A stretch of 12,312 nucleotides of DNA from an uncultured Eubacteriales bacterium (GCA_900553295.1 USCR01000066.1:1-12312); one strand, 5' to 3'. Shown: positions 1 to 6,712, counted from the first letter of the stretch. Notes: generated from the sequence alone by a model not told the origin. Translations and numbers: made by a program.

Positions 1-458
1 TTCTTGGGTATTTCTCTTTCCCGTCAGGCATTGTGCGAGGTGTGGTGCGGAAACTGGCGCGGCTGTTTGTGCTGAAAAACATCTCCCTGGACCTTCCGCC
101 CCTGGAGCTGGCCGTGCTGACGGACAGCAAGTGGCTGGCCTTTGTGCTGGAGCAGTTGCTGACCAACGCCATCAAATATACGCCGGAGCGTGGGCGCATT
201 GCCCTGCGCCTGGAGGGGCGCACGCTCATCCTTCAGGATAGCGGCATTGGCATCCGCGCCGAGGACCTGCCCCGAATTTTTGAAAAGGGGTTTACCGGCT
301 GCAACGGCCGGGAAGAGCAGCATTCCACCGGGTTGGGATTGTACCTGTGCCGCCGCATACTGGACAAGCTGGGCCACCCTATCCGCATTTCCTCGACCCC
401 TGGCCAGGGTACCCGGGTGGAGCTGGATTTCAGCGACGAACACCCCGTGTACGAGTAA
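1..458 (+). CDS. Sensor histidine kinase, C-terminal part (partial, BceS-like)
   Basis: This is the catalytic end of a two-component sensor kinase, which would use ATP to phosphorylate its own histidine and pass the phosphate to a response regulator. The reading frame is open to the left edge (first full codon at base 3), so the 5' part lies outside; 151 residues are visible and the internal GTG at 33 is not the true start. A HATPase_c domain is clear: N box LLTNAIKYTP, G1 box DSGIGI, F box FEKGFTG and G2 box STGLGLYL. The stretch TDSKWLAFVLEQLLTNAIKY followed by GFTGxNGR resembles BceS-type kinases, which usually pair with antibiotic-responsive ABC transporters. That assignment is inferred from this end only. 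The phospho-acceptor histidine and membrane segments are not in view. The gene ends 43 bases before the rpsF promoter, with no convincing terminator between. Confidence 0.9.
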   Translation, partial: LGYFSFPSGIVRGVVRKLARLFVLKNISLDLPPLELAVLTDSKWLAFVLEQLLTNAIKYTPERGRIALRLEGRTLILQDSGIGIRAEDLPRIFEKGFTGCNGREEQHSTGLGLYLCRRILDKLGHPIRISSTPGQGTRVELDFSDEHPVYE

Positions 459-501
459 GCGCTGCCGCTGCAAAAAATTGCAAAATGGCCAGGGGGAAGC
501 C

Positions 502-530
502 TTGCTTTTTCCACAGGCTTATGCTATAAT
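502..530 (+). promoter_or_regulatory. Promoter of the rpsF-ssb-rpsR operon
   Basis: A -35 TTGCTT (502-507) and a consensus -10 TATAAT (525-530) are separated by exactly 17 bases. A TG at 522-523 gives an extended -10. Transcription would start near 537, leaving a leader of about 60 bases that contains a strong hairpin. Confidence 0.8.
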
Positions 531-537
531 CCGTAAT

Positions 538-580
538 TGGCACATCCTTGCGCCGCACAAGCTGCGGCGCCATATGTCCA
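538..580 (+). promoter_or_regulatory. Structured rpsF leader, possible S6:S18 autoregulatory element
   Basis: The leader RNA can fold into a two-tier hairpin. The lower stem pairs 538-540 with 578-580 and 542-545 with 574-577, with C541 bulged. An internal loop follows (CCTT 546-549 opposite CAT 571-573), then a perfect 8-bp upper stem, GCGCCGCA (550-557) with TGCGGCGC (563-570), closed by a CAAGC loop. It ends 2 bases before the AGGAGGTG ribosome binding site (583-590). Many bacteria have an S6:S18-binding hairpin in rpsF leaders that mimics the 16S rRNA site. I cannot confirm the recognition bases here, so the function is inferred. Confidence 0.5.
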
Positions 581-597
581 TGAGGAGGTGAAAGGTA

Positions 598-1017
598 ATG
601 AATAGGTATGAACTGACCTACATCATCGACACCGGGCTGGAGGAGACTGCTCGCAAGGAGCTGATCGAAAAGATTTCCCAGCTGATTGCCGCCAATGGCG
701 GTGAGGTGGAGAAGATCGACGAGACCTGGGGCAAGCGCCGCCTGGCCTACGCCATCAACTACAAGACAGAGGGCTGGTACGTGCTGGTAACCCTGAAGGC
801 TCCCGCCGCGCTGCCCCGCGAGATCGAGCGTAACCTGGGCAACATGGAGGCCATCCTGCGCTATCTGTTCGTCCGTCTGGAGGAAAAGCGCAGCAATGTG
901 AAGCCCCGCCCCGTGCGCGTGGCTCCCGCTGTGGAGGCACCCGTGGAGGCTGCTCCCGCCGTTGAGGCCGCTCCCGCTGTGGAGGCTGCCGAGGCTGCTC
1001 CCGCTCAGGCTGAGTAA
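598..1017 (+). CDS. rpsF: 30S ribosomal protein bS6
   Basis: This is a small-subunit ribosomal protein that binds the central domain of 16S rRNA together with bS18. The 139-residue product opens with MNRYELTYIIDTGLEE and carries the typical GWYVLVTLKAP and AILRYLFVRLEEK segments, so the ferredoxin-like S6 fold covers roughly residues 1-97. The last 35 or so residues form a low-complexity tail of Val-Glu-Ala-Ala-Pro units ending in Glu. S6 proteins often run to about 95-135 residues, so the body is normal and the tail is an extension. The ATG at 598 follows AGGAGGTG (583-590) at 7 bases. It is the first gene of an operon with ssb and rpsR, a common arrangement in Bacillota. Confidence 0.97.
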   Translation: MNRYELTYIIDTGLEETARKELIEKISQLIAANGGEVEKIDETWGKRRLAYAINYKTEGWYVLVTLKAPAALPREIERNLGNMEAILRYLFVRLEEKRSNVKPRPVRVAPAVEAPVEAAPAVEAAPAVEAAEAAPAQAE

Positions 1018-1034
1018 AGCCGTGAGGTGGATGC

Positions 1035-1460
1035 ATGAATAAGATCATTCTGATCGGCAACCTGACCCGGGACCCTGAGCTGCGCACCACGCCCAATGGC
1101 TACACCGTGTGCGACTTCACCATCGCGGTGAACCGCCGCCGCTCCGGCCAGCAGCAGGCCGGACAGCAGGGTGACGCGGATTTCTTCCGCATTACCGCAT
1201 GGCGTCAGCTGGGCGAAAACTGCGCCAAGTATCTGTCCAAGGGACGCAAGGTATTCGTAACGGGGCCGCTGAGCGCCCGTACCTACCAGTCTCAGGACGG
1301 TTCCACCCGGGTTTCCCTGGAAGTAACCGCCGATGATGTTGAGTTTCTATCTAGCCGTGCCGATGCTGAGGCGATGGGTTCCGCTCCTGCCAATACTGCG
1401 GGCGTTACGGCCACGAGCAGCGGTTTCACCGCTGTGGAAACCGACGAACTGCCGTTTTAA
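1035..1460 (+). CDS. ssb: Single-stranded DNA-binding protein SSB
   Basis: SSB coats single-stranded DNA at replication forks and during repair, and recruits partner proteins through its C-terminal tip. The 141-residue product begins MNKIILIGNLTRDPELR and includes the OB-fold hallmarks FTIAVNRRR, ADFFRITAWRQLGENCAKYL and GRKVFVTGPL within about residues 1-110. A short, flexible, Ala/Thr/Ser-rich linker leads to the acidic tip ETDELPF, which closely matches the usual DDIPF-like partner-docking motif. The length suits a bacterial tetrameric SSB with a short linker. The ATG at 1035 follows GAGGTG (1024-1029), and the gene starts 17 bases after rpsF. Confidence 0.97.
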   Translation: MNKIILIGNLTRDPELRTTPNGYTVCDFTIAVNRRRSGQQQAGQQGDADFFRITAWRQLGENCAKYLSKGRKVFVTGPLSARTYQSQDGSTRVSLEVTADDVEFLSSRADAEAMGSAPANTAGVTATSSGFTAVETDELPF

Positions 1461-1485
1461 CGCTTGAACGTAAGGAGGTAATCCC

Positions 1486-1743
1486 ATGTCTGAAGATCGT
1501 GGCGAAAGGAAGCCGCGTCCCCGGGGAGGCCGTCGCCCCCGCCGGAAGGTGTGCAGCTTCTGTGTGGATAAGATCGAGTACATCGACTACAAGGACATCA
1601 ACCGTCTGCGCCGCTTCACCAACGAGCGCGGCAAGATCCTGCCCCGCCGGATGAGCGGCAACTGCGCCAAGCATCAGCGTCAGCTGAGCGAGGCCATCAA
1701 GCGCGCCCGTGCCATCGCGCTGCTGCCCTTCACGGTGGATTGA
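1486..1743 (+). CDS. rpsR: 30S ribosomal protein bS18, zinc-ribbon form
   Basis: bS18 is a small-subunit protein that pairs with bS6 on the platform of the 30S subunit. The 85-residue product has a basic N-terminal arm, then the family core with [13 protein letters not shown] and [12 protein letters not shown]. Four potential metal ligands are seen, Cys23 and Cys26 (CSFC) with Cys60 and His63 (CAKH). This suggests the zinc-binding version of bS18 rather than the cysteine-free version made by many bacteria. A strong AAGGAGGT (1472-1479) sits 6 bases before the ATG. It is the last gene of the operon, and a terminator begins within 10 bases of its stop. rplI, which follows rpsR in some bacteria, is absent here. 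Confidence 0.97.
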   Translation: MSEDRGERKPRPRGGRRPRRKVCSFCVDKIEYIDYKDINRLRRFTNERGKILPRRMSGNCAKHQRQLSEAIKRARAIALLPFTVD

Positions 1744-1751
1744 TGCCACAC

Positions 1752-1791
1752 AAAAAAGTTCCTGGATGCGCAGCATCCAGGAACTTTTTTT
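1752..1791. terminator. Bidirectional rho-independent terminator between rpsR and the reductase gene
   Basis: A perfect 13-bp inverted repeat, AGTTCCTGGATGC (1757-1769) with GCATCCAGGAACT (1773-1785), has a three-base loop. A run of As precedes it and a run of Ts follows it, so it can work on both strands. It lies between two convergent genes and should end both transcripts. Confidence 0.93.
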
Positions 1792-1821
1792 ATGCCGGTC
1801 TTGTGATACCCAGTGTCCAGC

Positions 1822-2664
1822 TTAAAGGCGCAGGCCATAGTCCGCCACGCAGCGCGCGAATCCTTCCGCCGTGGTGTCAAAGCAGATGCCATGCTGCCGT
1901 ATGCGGGCACAATCCATCCATAGGTTGCGCCGCTGCTGATCTGTTCCGGACAGCAGCGCTTCCGCCCTGTCCTCCAGTCCCAGCGCCCGCAGCAGTGCCA
2001 GTGCGGTATCGTACATGGGCAGGCTGTTTTCACTGCCATAGTTGTACACCCCGCCAGACAAGCGCGCCGCCTGCTCCATGAACTCCGCCACCTGACGCAC
2101 ATAGGTAATGCCCCGAAACTCCCTGCGGGAGTACGTCTGCCTCTCCCCCCGCAACGCTGATCGCAGCACATTGACCAGAAAATTGCCACGGTTGGGTTGG
2201 CCATATTGGGGCATGTCGTACATCCATGTGGCCCGAAGCATTACGGCCTGGGGCAGAATGTCCAGCACGCGCTTTTCCGCCTCCAGCTTATGGCGGGCAT
2301 AAGCATTTGCCGGTTCAGGCAGGGAAAGATCCTCCCCAAAGGGACCGCCATCCGCGTGGCCTGTGTAAACCTGGTCCGAGCTGAAAGCCACCAGTTTGGC
2401 GCCGGTAGCCTTTGCCGCCTTGGCCAGCGCCACGGGCAGCAGCACATTGGCCTGATAGGATGCCTGAGGATCTTTTTCGCATGTACCGATGTCCGAAATG
2501 GCGGCGGTGTGAAAGATAGCCGAAGGATGCACCTGTTCCACATGGGCGGCTATCCCTTCCGCGTCCGCCGATCTGCTCAGCTCGCTGGGCAGCGCTGCCG
2601 CATCCGGGAATCGTTCCATGATGCGGCGGCCCACAAAGCCTCTAGGCCCGGTAACCAGTATCAC
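1822..2664 (-). CDS. RmlD-like NAD(P)-dependent sugar-nucleotide reductase/epimerase (extended SDR)
   Basis: The 280-residue product is an extended short-chain dehydrogenase/reductase of the RmlD (dTDP-4-dehydrorhamnose reductase-like) group, expected to act on a nucleotide-linked sugar in the cytoplasm. It shows the nucleotide-binding glycine motif TGPRGFVG (residues 5-12), the serine region SSDQVY (95-100) and the catalytic pair Tyr122 and Lys126 in YARHK. The length fits the family (about 280-300). The start is GTG at 2664, with AGGAGG 11 bases upstream on the minus strand; starting here gives the typical MILVTG opening. It lies 87 bases downstream of the transporter ATPase gene and is probably co-transcribed with it, as no good promoter is seen between. 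No other rhamnose genes are nearby, so the exact substrate is unknown. Confidence 0.88.
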   Translation of the reverse strand: MILVTGPRGFVGRRIMERFPDAAALPSELSRSADAEGIAAHVEQVHPSAIFHTAAISDIGTCEKDPQASYQANVLLPVALAKAAKATGAKLVAFSSDQVYTGHADGGPFGEDLSLPEPANAYARHKLEAEKRVLDILPQAVMLRATWMYDMPQYGQPNRGNFLVNVLRSALRGERQTYSRREFRGITYVRQVAEFMEQAARLSGGVYNYGSENSLPMYDTALALLRALGLEDRAEALLSGTDQQRRNLWMDCARIRQHGICFDTTAEGFARCVADYGLRL

Positions 2665-2751
2665 GGCTGCATTCGCCTCCTGTTTGGAATCCGCATGTCC
2701 TGCGCTGCGGGGTATAGGGTTGTGTATACCTTGGGGACATTGCTGCGAAAG

Positions 2752-3525
2752 TCAGTTGCCGCATTCAATGCTAATGGCGTTGAACAGGCCCAGGATATCG
2801 TCCAGCTGGGTGGCACGCTTCTCCTCTCCCTGGCGGTCCAGTACCACTTGCCCCTCGTGGAGCATGAGCAGCCGGTCCCCGTAGGTAAGGGCATGGCGCA
2901 GGTTATGGGTAACCATCAGGGTGGTCAGGTGCTTTTCCTTCACAATCTTTGCGGTAAGCTCCATAATGATCTCCGCGGTCTTGGGGTCCAGGGCAGCGGT
3001 GTGTTCATCCAGAATCAGGAAATCAATGGGCGTCATGGTAGCCATGAGCAGCGCCAGCGCCTGCCGCTGTCCCCCGGAAAGCGAACCCACCGGAATACCC
3101 AGCTTATCCTCCAGGCCCAGGCCCAAGGGCGCCAGCATATCCTTATACGCCTGGATACGCCGCTTGTTGGTACCAAAGCCCAGGTTGTAGGGGCGGCCCT
3201 TGTTATCCGCCATGGACAGGTTTTCCAATATGGTCATGGTAGGGCAGGTGCCCATGGCGGGATTCTGATATACCCGTCCCATGCGGCGGTAACGGCGGAA
3301 CTCCTTTACCTTGGTGATGTCCACCCCATCCATCAGGATGCTGCCGCTCTCCACGGGAATGGAGCCGCAGAGGATATTCAGCAGGCTGGTTTTGCCCGAG
3401 CCATTGCTGCCCACCACCGAAACAAAGGAACCCTGGGCAATTTGCAGGGTAAAGTCCCGGAACAGGCAGGTTTCATGCACGGTGCCGGGATTGTAAATCT
3501 TCGTGATATGCTGAACCTCAAGCAT
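2752..3525 (-). CDS. trpZ: ABC transporter ATP-binding protein, TrpZ-like
   Basis: This is the energy-coupling ATPase of an importer encoded with the next two genes upstream. The 257-residue product has Walker A GSNGSGKTS (39-47), the Q-loop glutamine at about 87, the signature LSGGQ (149-153), Walker B FLILDE (169-174) and the switch histidine at about 207 in VTHN. All catalytic motifs look intact. The gene overlaps the permease gene by 8 bases, which suggests translational coupling. The ATPase-permease-binding protein trio matches the TrpXYZ-like group (related to COG1101, COG4120 and COG2984). The tryptophan assignment rests on the T-box leader rather than on this protein, so the symbol is tentative. 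Confidence 0.9.
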   Translation of the reverse strand: MLEVQHITKIYNPGTVHETCLFRDFTLQIAQGSFVSVVGSNGSGKTSLLNILCGSIPVESGSILMDGVDITKVKEFRRYRRMGRVYQNPAMGTCPTMTILENLSMADNKGRPYNLGFGTNKRRIQAYKDMLAPLGLGLEDKLGIPVGSLSGGQRQALALLMATMTPIDFLILDEHTAALDPKTAEIIMELTAKIVKEKHLTTLMVTHNLRHALTYGDRLLMLHEGQVVLDRQGEEKRATQLDDILGLFNAISIECGN

Positions 3526-4393
3526 GGATGCGCACCTTCTTCCGCCGGACGGAGCCCGCCACCAGAATCAGCAGGAAAAGCGCCGCCGTCACCAATTTCA
3601 TATCCTGGGAATCCAGGCCCAGGGACAGGGCAATGGAAACGCAGGCCTTGTACAGTATGGAGCCGATGAGCACCGCCGTGGTGGACCTGATAAAGGAAGC
3701 CCGCTTGAACAGGTTGGTGCCGATAATCACTGACGCCAGGCCGATGACCATGGTGCCCGTGCCCATGGAGATGTCGAAAAACCGCTGCTGTTGGCACAGC
3801 ACCGCACCTGCCAGGCTTACCAACGCGTTGGCAATCATCAGCCCAATGATTTTCACGCCACCTTGATCCCGGGCCAGGGTGGTCACCACCGCCGCGTTGT
3901 CCCCCGCCGCCCGCAGCAAATACCCAGCCTTGGTTTTCAGGAACAGATCCAGCAGCAGCTTGGACACCAGGGCGATGAGTAGAATCAAAATCAGCGTGGC
4001 ATAGGGCGCGATCCATTCCGGCAGCGCCTTGGTAAAATCATTCTTGAACAAGGTATCGTAAGCGAAAAGCGGCACGTTGGCCTTGCCCGCAATGCGCAGG
4101 TTCACCGAATACAGGGCGGTCATGGTGATAATGCCGCTGAGCAGGTCCCGCACCTTGCACTTCACATGGATCAGCCCGGTAATCAGTCCCGCGCCAGCCC
4201 CCGCGGCAATGGCCGCCAGCAGGGTGAGGCCCGGGTTTACGCCGTTGACCGTGAGGATGGCGGAAACCGCCGCCCCCAACGGGAAGGAGGAATCCACCGT
4301 CAGATCGGGGAAATCCAGAATGCGATAGGTAATCAGCAGGCCCAGGGCCAATATACCATAGATCAGGCCCTGCTCCAGTATGGTCATCAACAT
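3518..4393 (-). CDS. trpY: ABC transporter permease, TrpY-like
   Basis: This is the membrane channel subunit of the importer, with about eight hydrophobic segments and the general look of the branched-chain-type (LivH/RbsC) permease family. From the chosen start the protein has 291 residues and begins MLMTILEQGLIYGILALG, typical of the family. An in-frame TTG at 4450 would add 19 polar residues with no good ribosome binding site, so I prefer ATG at 4393; AAGGA lies about 15 bases upstream, so initiation looks modest. The C-terminus is basic (SVRRKKVRIHA). It lies 101 bases after the binding-protein gene, with a hairpin between, and overlaps the ATPase gene by 8 bases. Confidence 0.88.
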   Translation of the reverse strand: MLMTILEQGLIYGILALGLLITYRILDFPDLTVDSSFPLGAAVSAILTVNGVNPGLTLLAAIAAGAGAGLITGLIHVKCKVRDLLSGIITMTALYSVNLRIAGKANVPLFAYDTLFKNDFTKALPEWIAPYATLILILLIALVSKLLLDLFLKTKAGYLLRAAGDNAAVVTTLARDQGGVKIIGLMIANALVSLAGAVLCQQQRFFDISMGTGTMVIGLASVIIGTNLFKRASFIRSTTAVLIGSILYKACVSIALSLGLDSQDMKLVTAALFLLILVAGSVRRKKVRIHA

Positions 4394-4450
4394 TGTTCCA
4401 TCACGCTTTCCTTGGTATGGTGGCGCATCCAGGCCGGGACGCGCACGCAA

Positions 4451-4475
4451 GGGGAAGCGGATGATTCCGCTCCCC
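4451..4475 (-). promoter_or_regulatory. Intercistronic hairpin between the binding-protein and permease genes
   Basis: On the minus-strand transcript GGGGAGCGGA pairs with TCCGCT-T-CCCC across a four-base loop, giving about 10 bp with one bulged base. No T-run follows, so it is not a standard terminator. Such hairpins often stabilise the upstream mRNA and give more binding protein than membrane subunits; that role is inferred. Confidence 0.5.
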
Positions 4476-4494
4476 CCGTGGCAAAGTTACCGGC

Positions 4495-5490
4495 TTATTC
4501 CGCGCTTTCCGCATCCACCACGATGGCGCGGGCCTGAAGGTCTTCGGGCAAGGTCAGGCCAAACTCGGCCATGACGCCTTCATTCACATACAGGTAGCTG
4601 TCGGCAATGATTTCAAAGGGAATCTCTCCGGCATTTTCGCCGTTCAGCACCCGGGCAGCCATACGGCCGGTCTGCTTGCCCAGCTCCACATACTCAATGC
4701 CTTCGCTGGCGATGCAGCCGTTGCGCACCTGCTCCACCTCGCTGCCGAACACGGGCTTGCCGGCTTCCCCGGCCATTTCCAGCACCATGGTCAGGTAGCT
4801 GACCACCGTGTTGTCGGTAAGGTTGGTCAAGCAATCCACCTGGGGCAGCAACGCTTCCAGGGCCAGGGGAATATCTGCGCCGGTGGAGACGCCCTTGCTC
4901 ACGATTTCAAAGCCATAGGTGGCCGCCAGCGCATTGTAGGTGGCCAGGGTGCTTTCGCTGTTGGTTTCGCTGGTGGTGTAGAGAATGCCGATCTTGGTGG
5001 CGTCGGGCATCATGGCACGGATGAGCTTGAGCTGGGCCTCCACGGGCAGCTGGTCGCTGGTGCCGGTGATGTTGCCGCCGCTGGTGCCGTCCTCCTTGGC
5101 CAGCATGGCGGCCACGGGATCGGACACGGCGGTGTAGATCACAGGAATGCCCTTTTCCTCACAGGCGTTGAAGGCCGCCATGGCCGCGGGGGTGGCGATG
5201 GCGCAGACCAGATCGCACTGCTCCGCCATGGAGGCGGCAATCTGGTTCACCGTGGCCATGTCCGCCTGGGCGTTTTGCTCGATAAAGGTCACGTTTTCAC
5301 CCGCCACATAGCCTTCCTCGGCCAGGCCAGCAATAAAGCCTTCCCGGCAGTTGTCCAGGGAGGAGTGCTCGGCAAACTGAATAATGCCGATGGTCAGCTG
5401 CTCTTCCGCGCCGGCCCAAGCCGCGCCAAGGGACAGGGTCATCAGGGTAGCCAGGAACAGGGCGGTGAGCTTCTTCATCAGGTGCTTCAT
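4495..5490 (-). CDS. trpX: ABC transporter substrate-binding protein, TrpX-like
   Basis: This is the extracytoplasmic ligand-binding subunit of the importer. The product has 331 residues: a Sec signal peptide (MKHLMKKL, a hydrophobic core, then AAWAGA-EE as the likely cleavage site near residue 28) followed by an ABC_sub_bind-type two-lobe domain beginning QLTIGIIQFAEH. The family includes the tryptophan-binding TrpX proteins. An in-frame ATG at 5502 touches the GAAAGG sequence directly, whereas ATG at 5490 lies 8 bases after AAAGGATGG, so 5490 is preferred. No lipobox cysteine is present, which is unusual for a binding protein in a Gram-positive cell. It is the first gene after the T-box leader, and the UGG specifier there points to tryptophan as ligand. 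Confidence 0.9.
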   Translation of the reverse strand: MKHLMKKLTALFLATLMTLSLGAAWAGAEEQLTIGIIQFAEHSSLDNCREGFIAGLAEEGYVAGENVTFIEQNAQADMATVNQIAASMAEQCDLVCAIATPAAMAAFNACEEKGIPVIYTAVSDPVAAMLAKEDGTSGGNITGTSDQLPVEAQLKLIRAMMPDATKIGILYTTSETNSESTLATYNALAATYGFEIVSKGVSTGADIPLALEALLPQVDCLTNLTDNTVVSYLTMVLEMAGEAGKPVFGSEVEQVRNGCIASEGIEYVELGKQTGRMAARVLNGENAGEIPFEIIADSYLYVNEGVMAEFGLTLPEDLQARAIVVDAESAE

Positions 5491-5520
5491 CACAGGTACC
5501 ATCCTTTCAAGTAAAAATGT

Positions 5521-5798
5521 TTCGGGAGAAATAAAAACGCCTCAAACAGTTTCCTGTCTGAGGCGGTATCCCGCGGTGCCACTCAGCTTCGCCCCATGGG
5601 GCGCGCTTTCATCGCATACTAACATATGCGCCGCCTTTGTAACGGGCGCGGTACCCGTCGCGCCCTACTATGATTTCGGGAGCGCCCTCGGAAGCCCATT
5701 CGCTCCCACGCCCTGTACCGCCGTTCCACTACCGGCGGCTCCCTGCGACAGTTTCCATGGGAGGTACTCTTCTTCCTCAACGGTTTGGTATGAGGTTG
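5521..5798 (-). ncRNA. T-box riboswitch, tryptophan-type (UGG specifier)
   Basis: The leader of the ABC transporter operon has all main T-box parts, read on the minus strand. Stem I has the AGTA side of the specifier loop and a CTCCCATG/CGTGGGAG helix; on its 3' side stands GAA-TGG-GCTTCCGAG, placing a TGG (Trp) specifier at 5698-5696. The antiterminator follows: CTGAG (5586-5582), bulge TGGCACC (5581-5575), GCG/CGC helix, CTCAG (5562-5558). The TGGC in the bulge would pair with a tRNA ending in G73-CCA, as bacterial tRNA-Trp does. The CTCAG arm is also part of the terminator, so the two folds are exclusive. Uncharged tRNA-Trp should therefore switch the transporter on. T-boxes are chiefly a Bacillota device. 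Confidence 0.93.
5531..5566 (-). terminator. T-box-controlled intrinsic terminator
   Basis: On the minus strand CGCCTCAGACAG (5565-5554), a GAAA loop and CTGTTTGAGGCG (5549-5538) form a 12-bp stem with one G-T pair, followed by TTTTTATTT. Its 5' arm shares bases with the antiterminator, as in canonical T-box attenuators. Confidence 0.92.
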
Positions 5799-5803
5799 GA
5801 TGC

Positions 5804-5832
5804 ATCATAGCACGGTTTTTTTCTGTCGTCAA
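5804..5832 (-). promoter_or_regulatory. Promoter of the T-box/ABC transporter operon
   Basis: On the minus strand a -35 TTGACG (5832-5827) and a -10 TATGAT (5809-5804) are separated by 17 bases, with TG just before the -10. Transcription would start near 5798, at the 5' end of the T-box. It faces away from the glycan operon promoter; the two -35 boxes are 74 bases apart, with an AT-rich stretch between. Confidence 0.85.
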
Positions 5833-5906
5833 GAGGTATTTTTGTTTTTTGGTTGTATTTCAGCCAGACCGTTGAAAAAGTTACAAGCATGAAACAAGGT
5901 TTTTAT

Positions 5907-5935
5907 TTGACATTCCCGCCCCTGTTTGTTATGCT
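5907..5935 (+). promoter_or_regulatory. Promoter of the glycan/metal-transport operon
   Basis: A perfect -35 TTGACA (5907-5912), a 17-base spacer and a -10 TATGCT (5930-5935) are present. Transcription would start near 5942, about 50 bases before the sugar transferase start. No clear operator repeat is seen next to it. Confidence 0.85.
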
Positions 5936-5990
5936 TAAGGGCGCAAACACGCACCTATGCTAAGGAAGAAAAAAGGGAGGCAACCGCGCC

Positions 5991-6671
5991 ATGGCCAAGC
6001 AAGCAATTCCTGAACTGCCCCGTTGGGACGGGCCCTTATCCCATCCCTTTTATAGCAAAGTTGTCAAGCGGGCGCTGGATTTCCTTCTGGCCCTGGTACT
6101 GCTGATACCCGGAGTAATCCTGATGCTCCCCCTGGCGGTATGGGTCAAGCTGGATTCCCCCGGCCCGGTGATTTACAAGGCCGTGCGGGGCGGCTACCAC
6201 AACAAGCCCTTCCTGATCTACAAGTTCCGCTCCATGGTGGTGGATGCAGACAAAACCGGCGGCTGCACGGCCCTGAATGACAGCCGCGTGACCCGCGCCG
6301 GCCGCGTAATGCGCCGGCTAAAGCTGGACGAGCTCCCTCAGCTGTTCAACATTCTCAAGGGAGACATGTCCTTTGTGGGTCCCCGGCCGGAACTGCTGCT
6401 CTACACCACCCAGTACACCAAGGAGCAGGAATGTATCCTGTGGGTGCGTCCGGGCATCACCGACCGCTCCAGCATCGTTTATATCAGCCAGGATGAAATC
6501 GTCGGTGAGGAAAACCCGGTGGAAAACTTTGAAAAGTATATTCTTCCGGAAAAGAACCGCCTGCGGGTGGAGTACGCCCGGAACCAGTCCTTCAGCCTGG
6601 ACTGCGGGCTGTTCTTTGAGACCATCGCCAGCGTATTCCGCAAGGCGGAGCGGGTAGCCCGGGAGAAGTAA
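5991..6671 (+). CDS. Monotopic phosphoglycosyl transferase (bacterial sugar transferase)
   Basis: This enzyme is expected to move a sugar phosphate from a UDP-sugar to undecaprenyl phosphate, the first membrane step of a surface glycan. The 226-residue protein has one re-entrant hydrophobic segment near residues 29-52 with Pro40, then the catalytic domain: RGGYHNKPFLIYKFRSM (66-82), the Asp113-Glu114 dyad in KLDELPQL, GDMSFVGPRPE (124-134) and PGITDRSSI (154-162). Its size matches the small PglC-like class rather than long WbaP-like enzymes, which carry extra membrane helices. The ATG follows GGGAGG (5975-5980) at 10 bases. It is the first gene of the operon, ahead of transketolase and LicD genes, supporting a wall or capsule role. 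The sugar cannot be read from the sequence. Confidence 0.94.
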   Translation: MAKQAIPELPRWDGPLSHPFYSKVVKRALDFLLALVLLIPGVILMLPLAVWVKLDSPGPVIYKAVRGGYHNKPFLIYKFRSMVVDADKTGGCTALNDSRVTRAGRVMRRLKLDELPQLFNILKGDMSFVGPRPELLLYTTQYTKEQECILWVRPGITDRSSIVYISQDEIVGEENPVENFEKYILPEKNRLRVEYARNQSFSLDCGLFFETIASVFRKAERVAREK

Positions 6672-6712
6672 GCGCCCGCATGCGCAACGACAAACAAACC
6701 GAGGCGATGCAT

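Noticed and set aside
491..515. Possible terminator after the sensor kinase gene (AAGC-CTT-GCTT then Ts)
   Set aside because: The stem is four pairs, extended only by G-T pairs, and it overlaps the rpsF -35 box; too weak to call.
2711..2730. Inverted repeat GGTATA/TATACC between the ABC ATPase and reductase genes
   Set aside because: The stem is only 6 bp, with no T-run and no paired -35 at a good distance, so neither a terminator nor a promoter can be supported.
2197..3669. Open frame of 490 codons on the plus strand
   Set aside because: It lies antisense across the reductase and ABC ATPase genes, has no ribosome binding site, and its protein is low-complexity and rich in Gly, His and Gln with no family motif. 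It is a product of high-GC codon bias.
5384..5875. Plus-strand open frame across the T-box region
   Set aside because: It runs through the riboswitch, its terminator and both promoter boxes, and the protein has no recognisable features.
6695..6706. CAAACCGAGGCG also found inside the 38-base insertion (7917-7928)
   Set aside because: Only 12 bases match and the match does not extend on either side, so it is weak evidence that the insert was copied from here.
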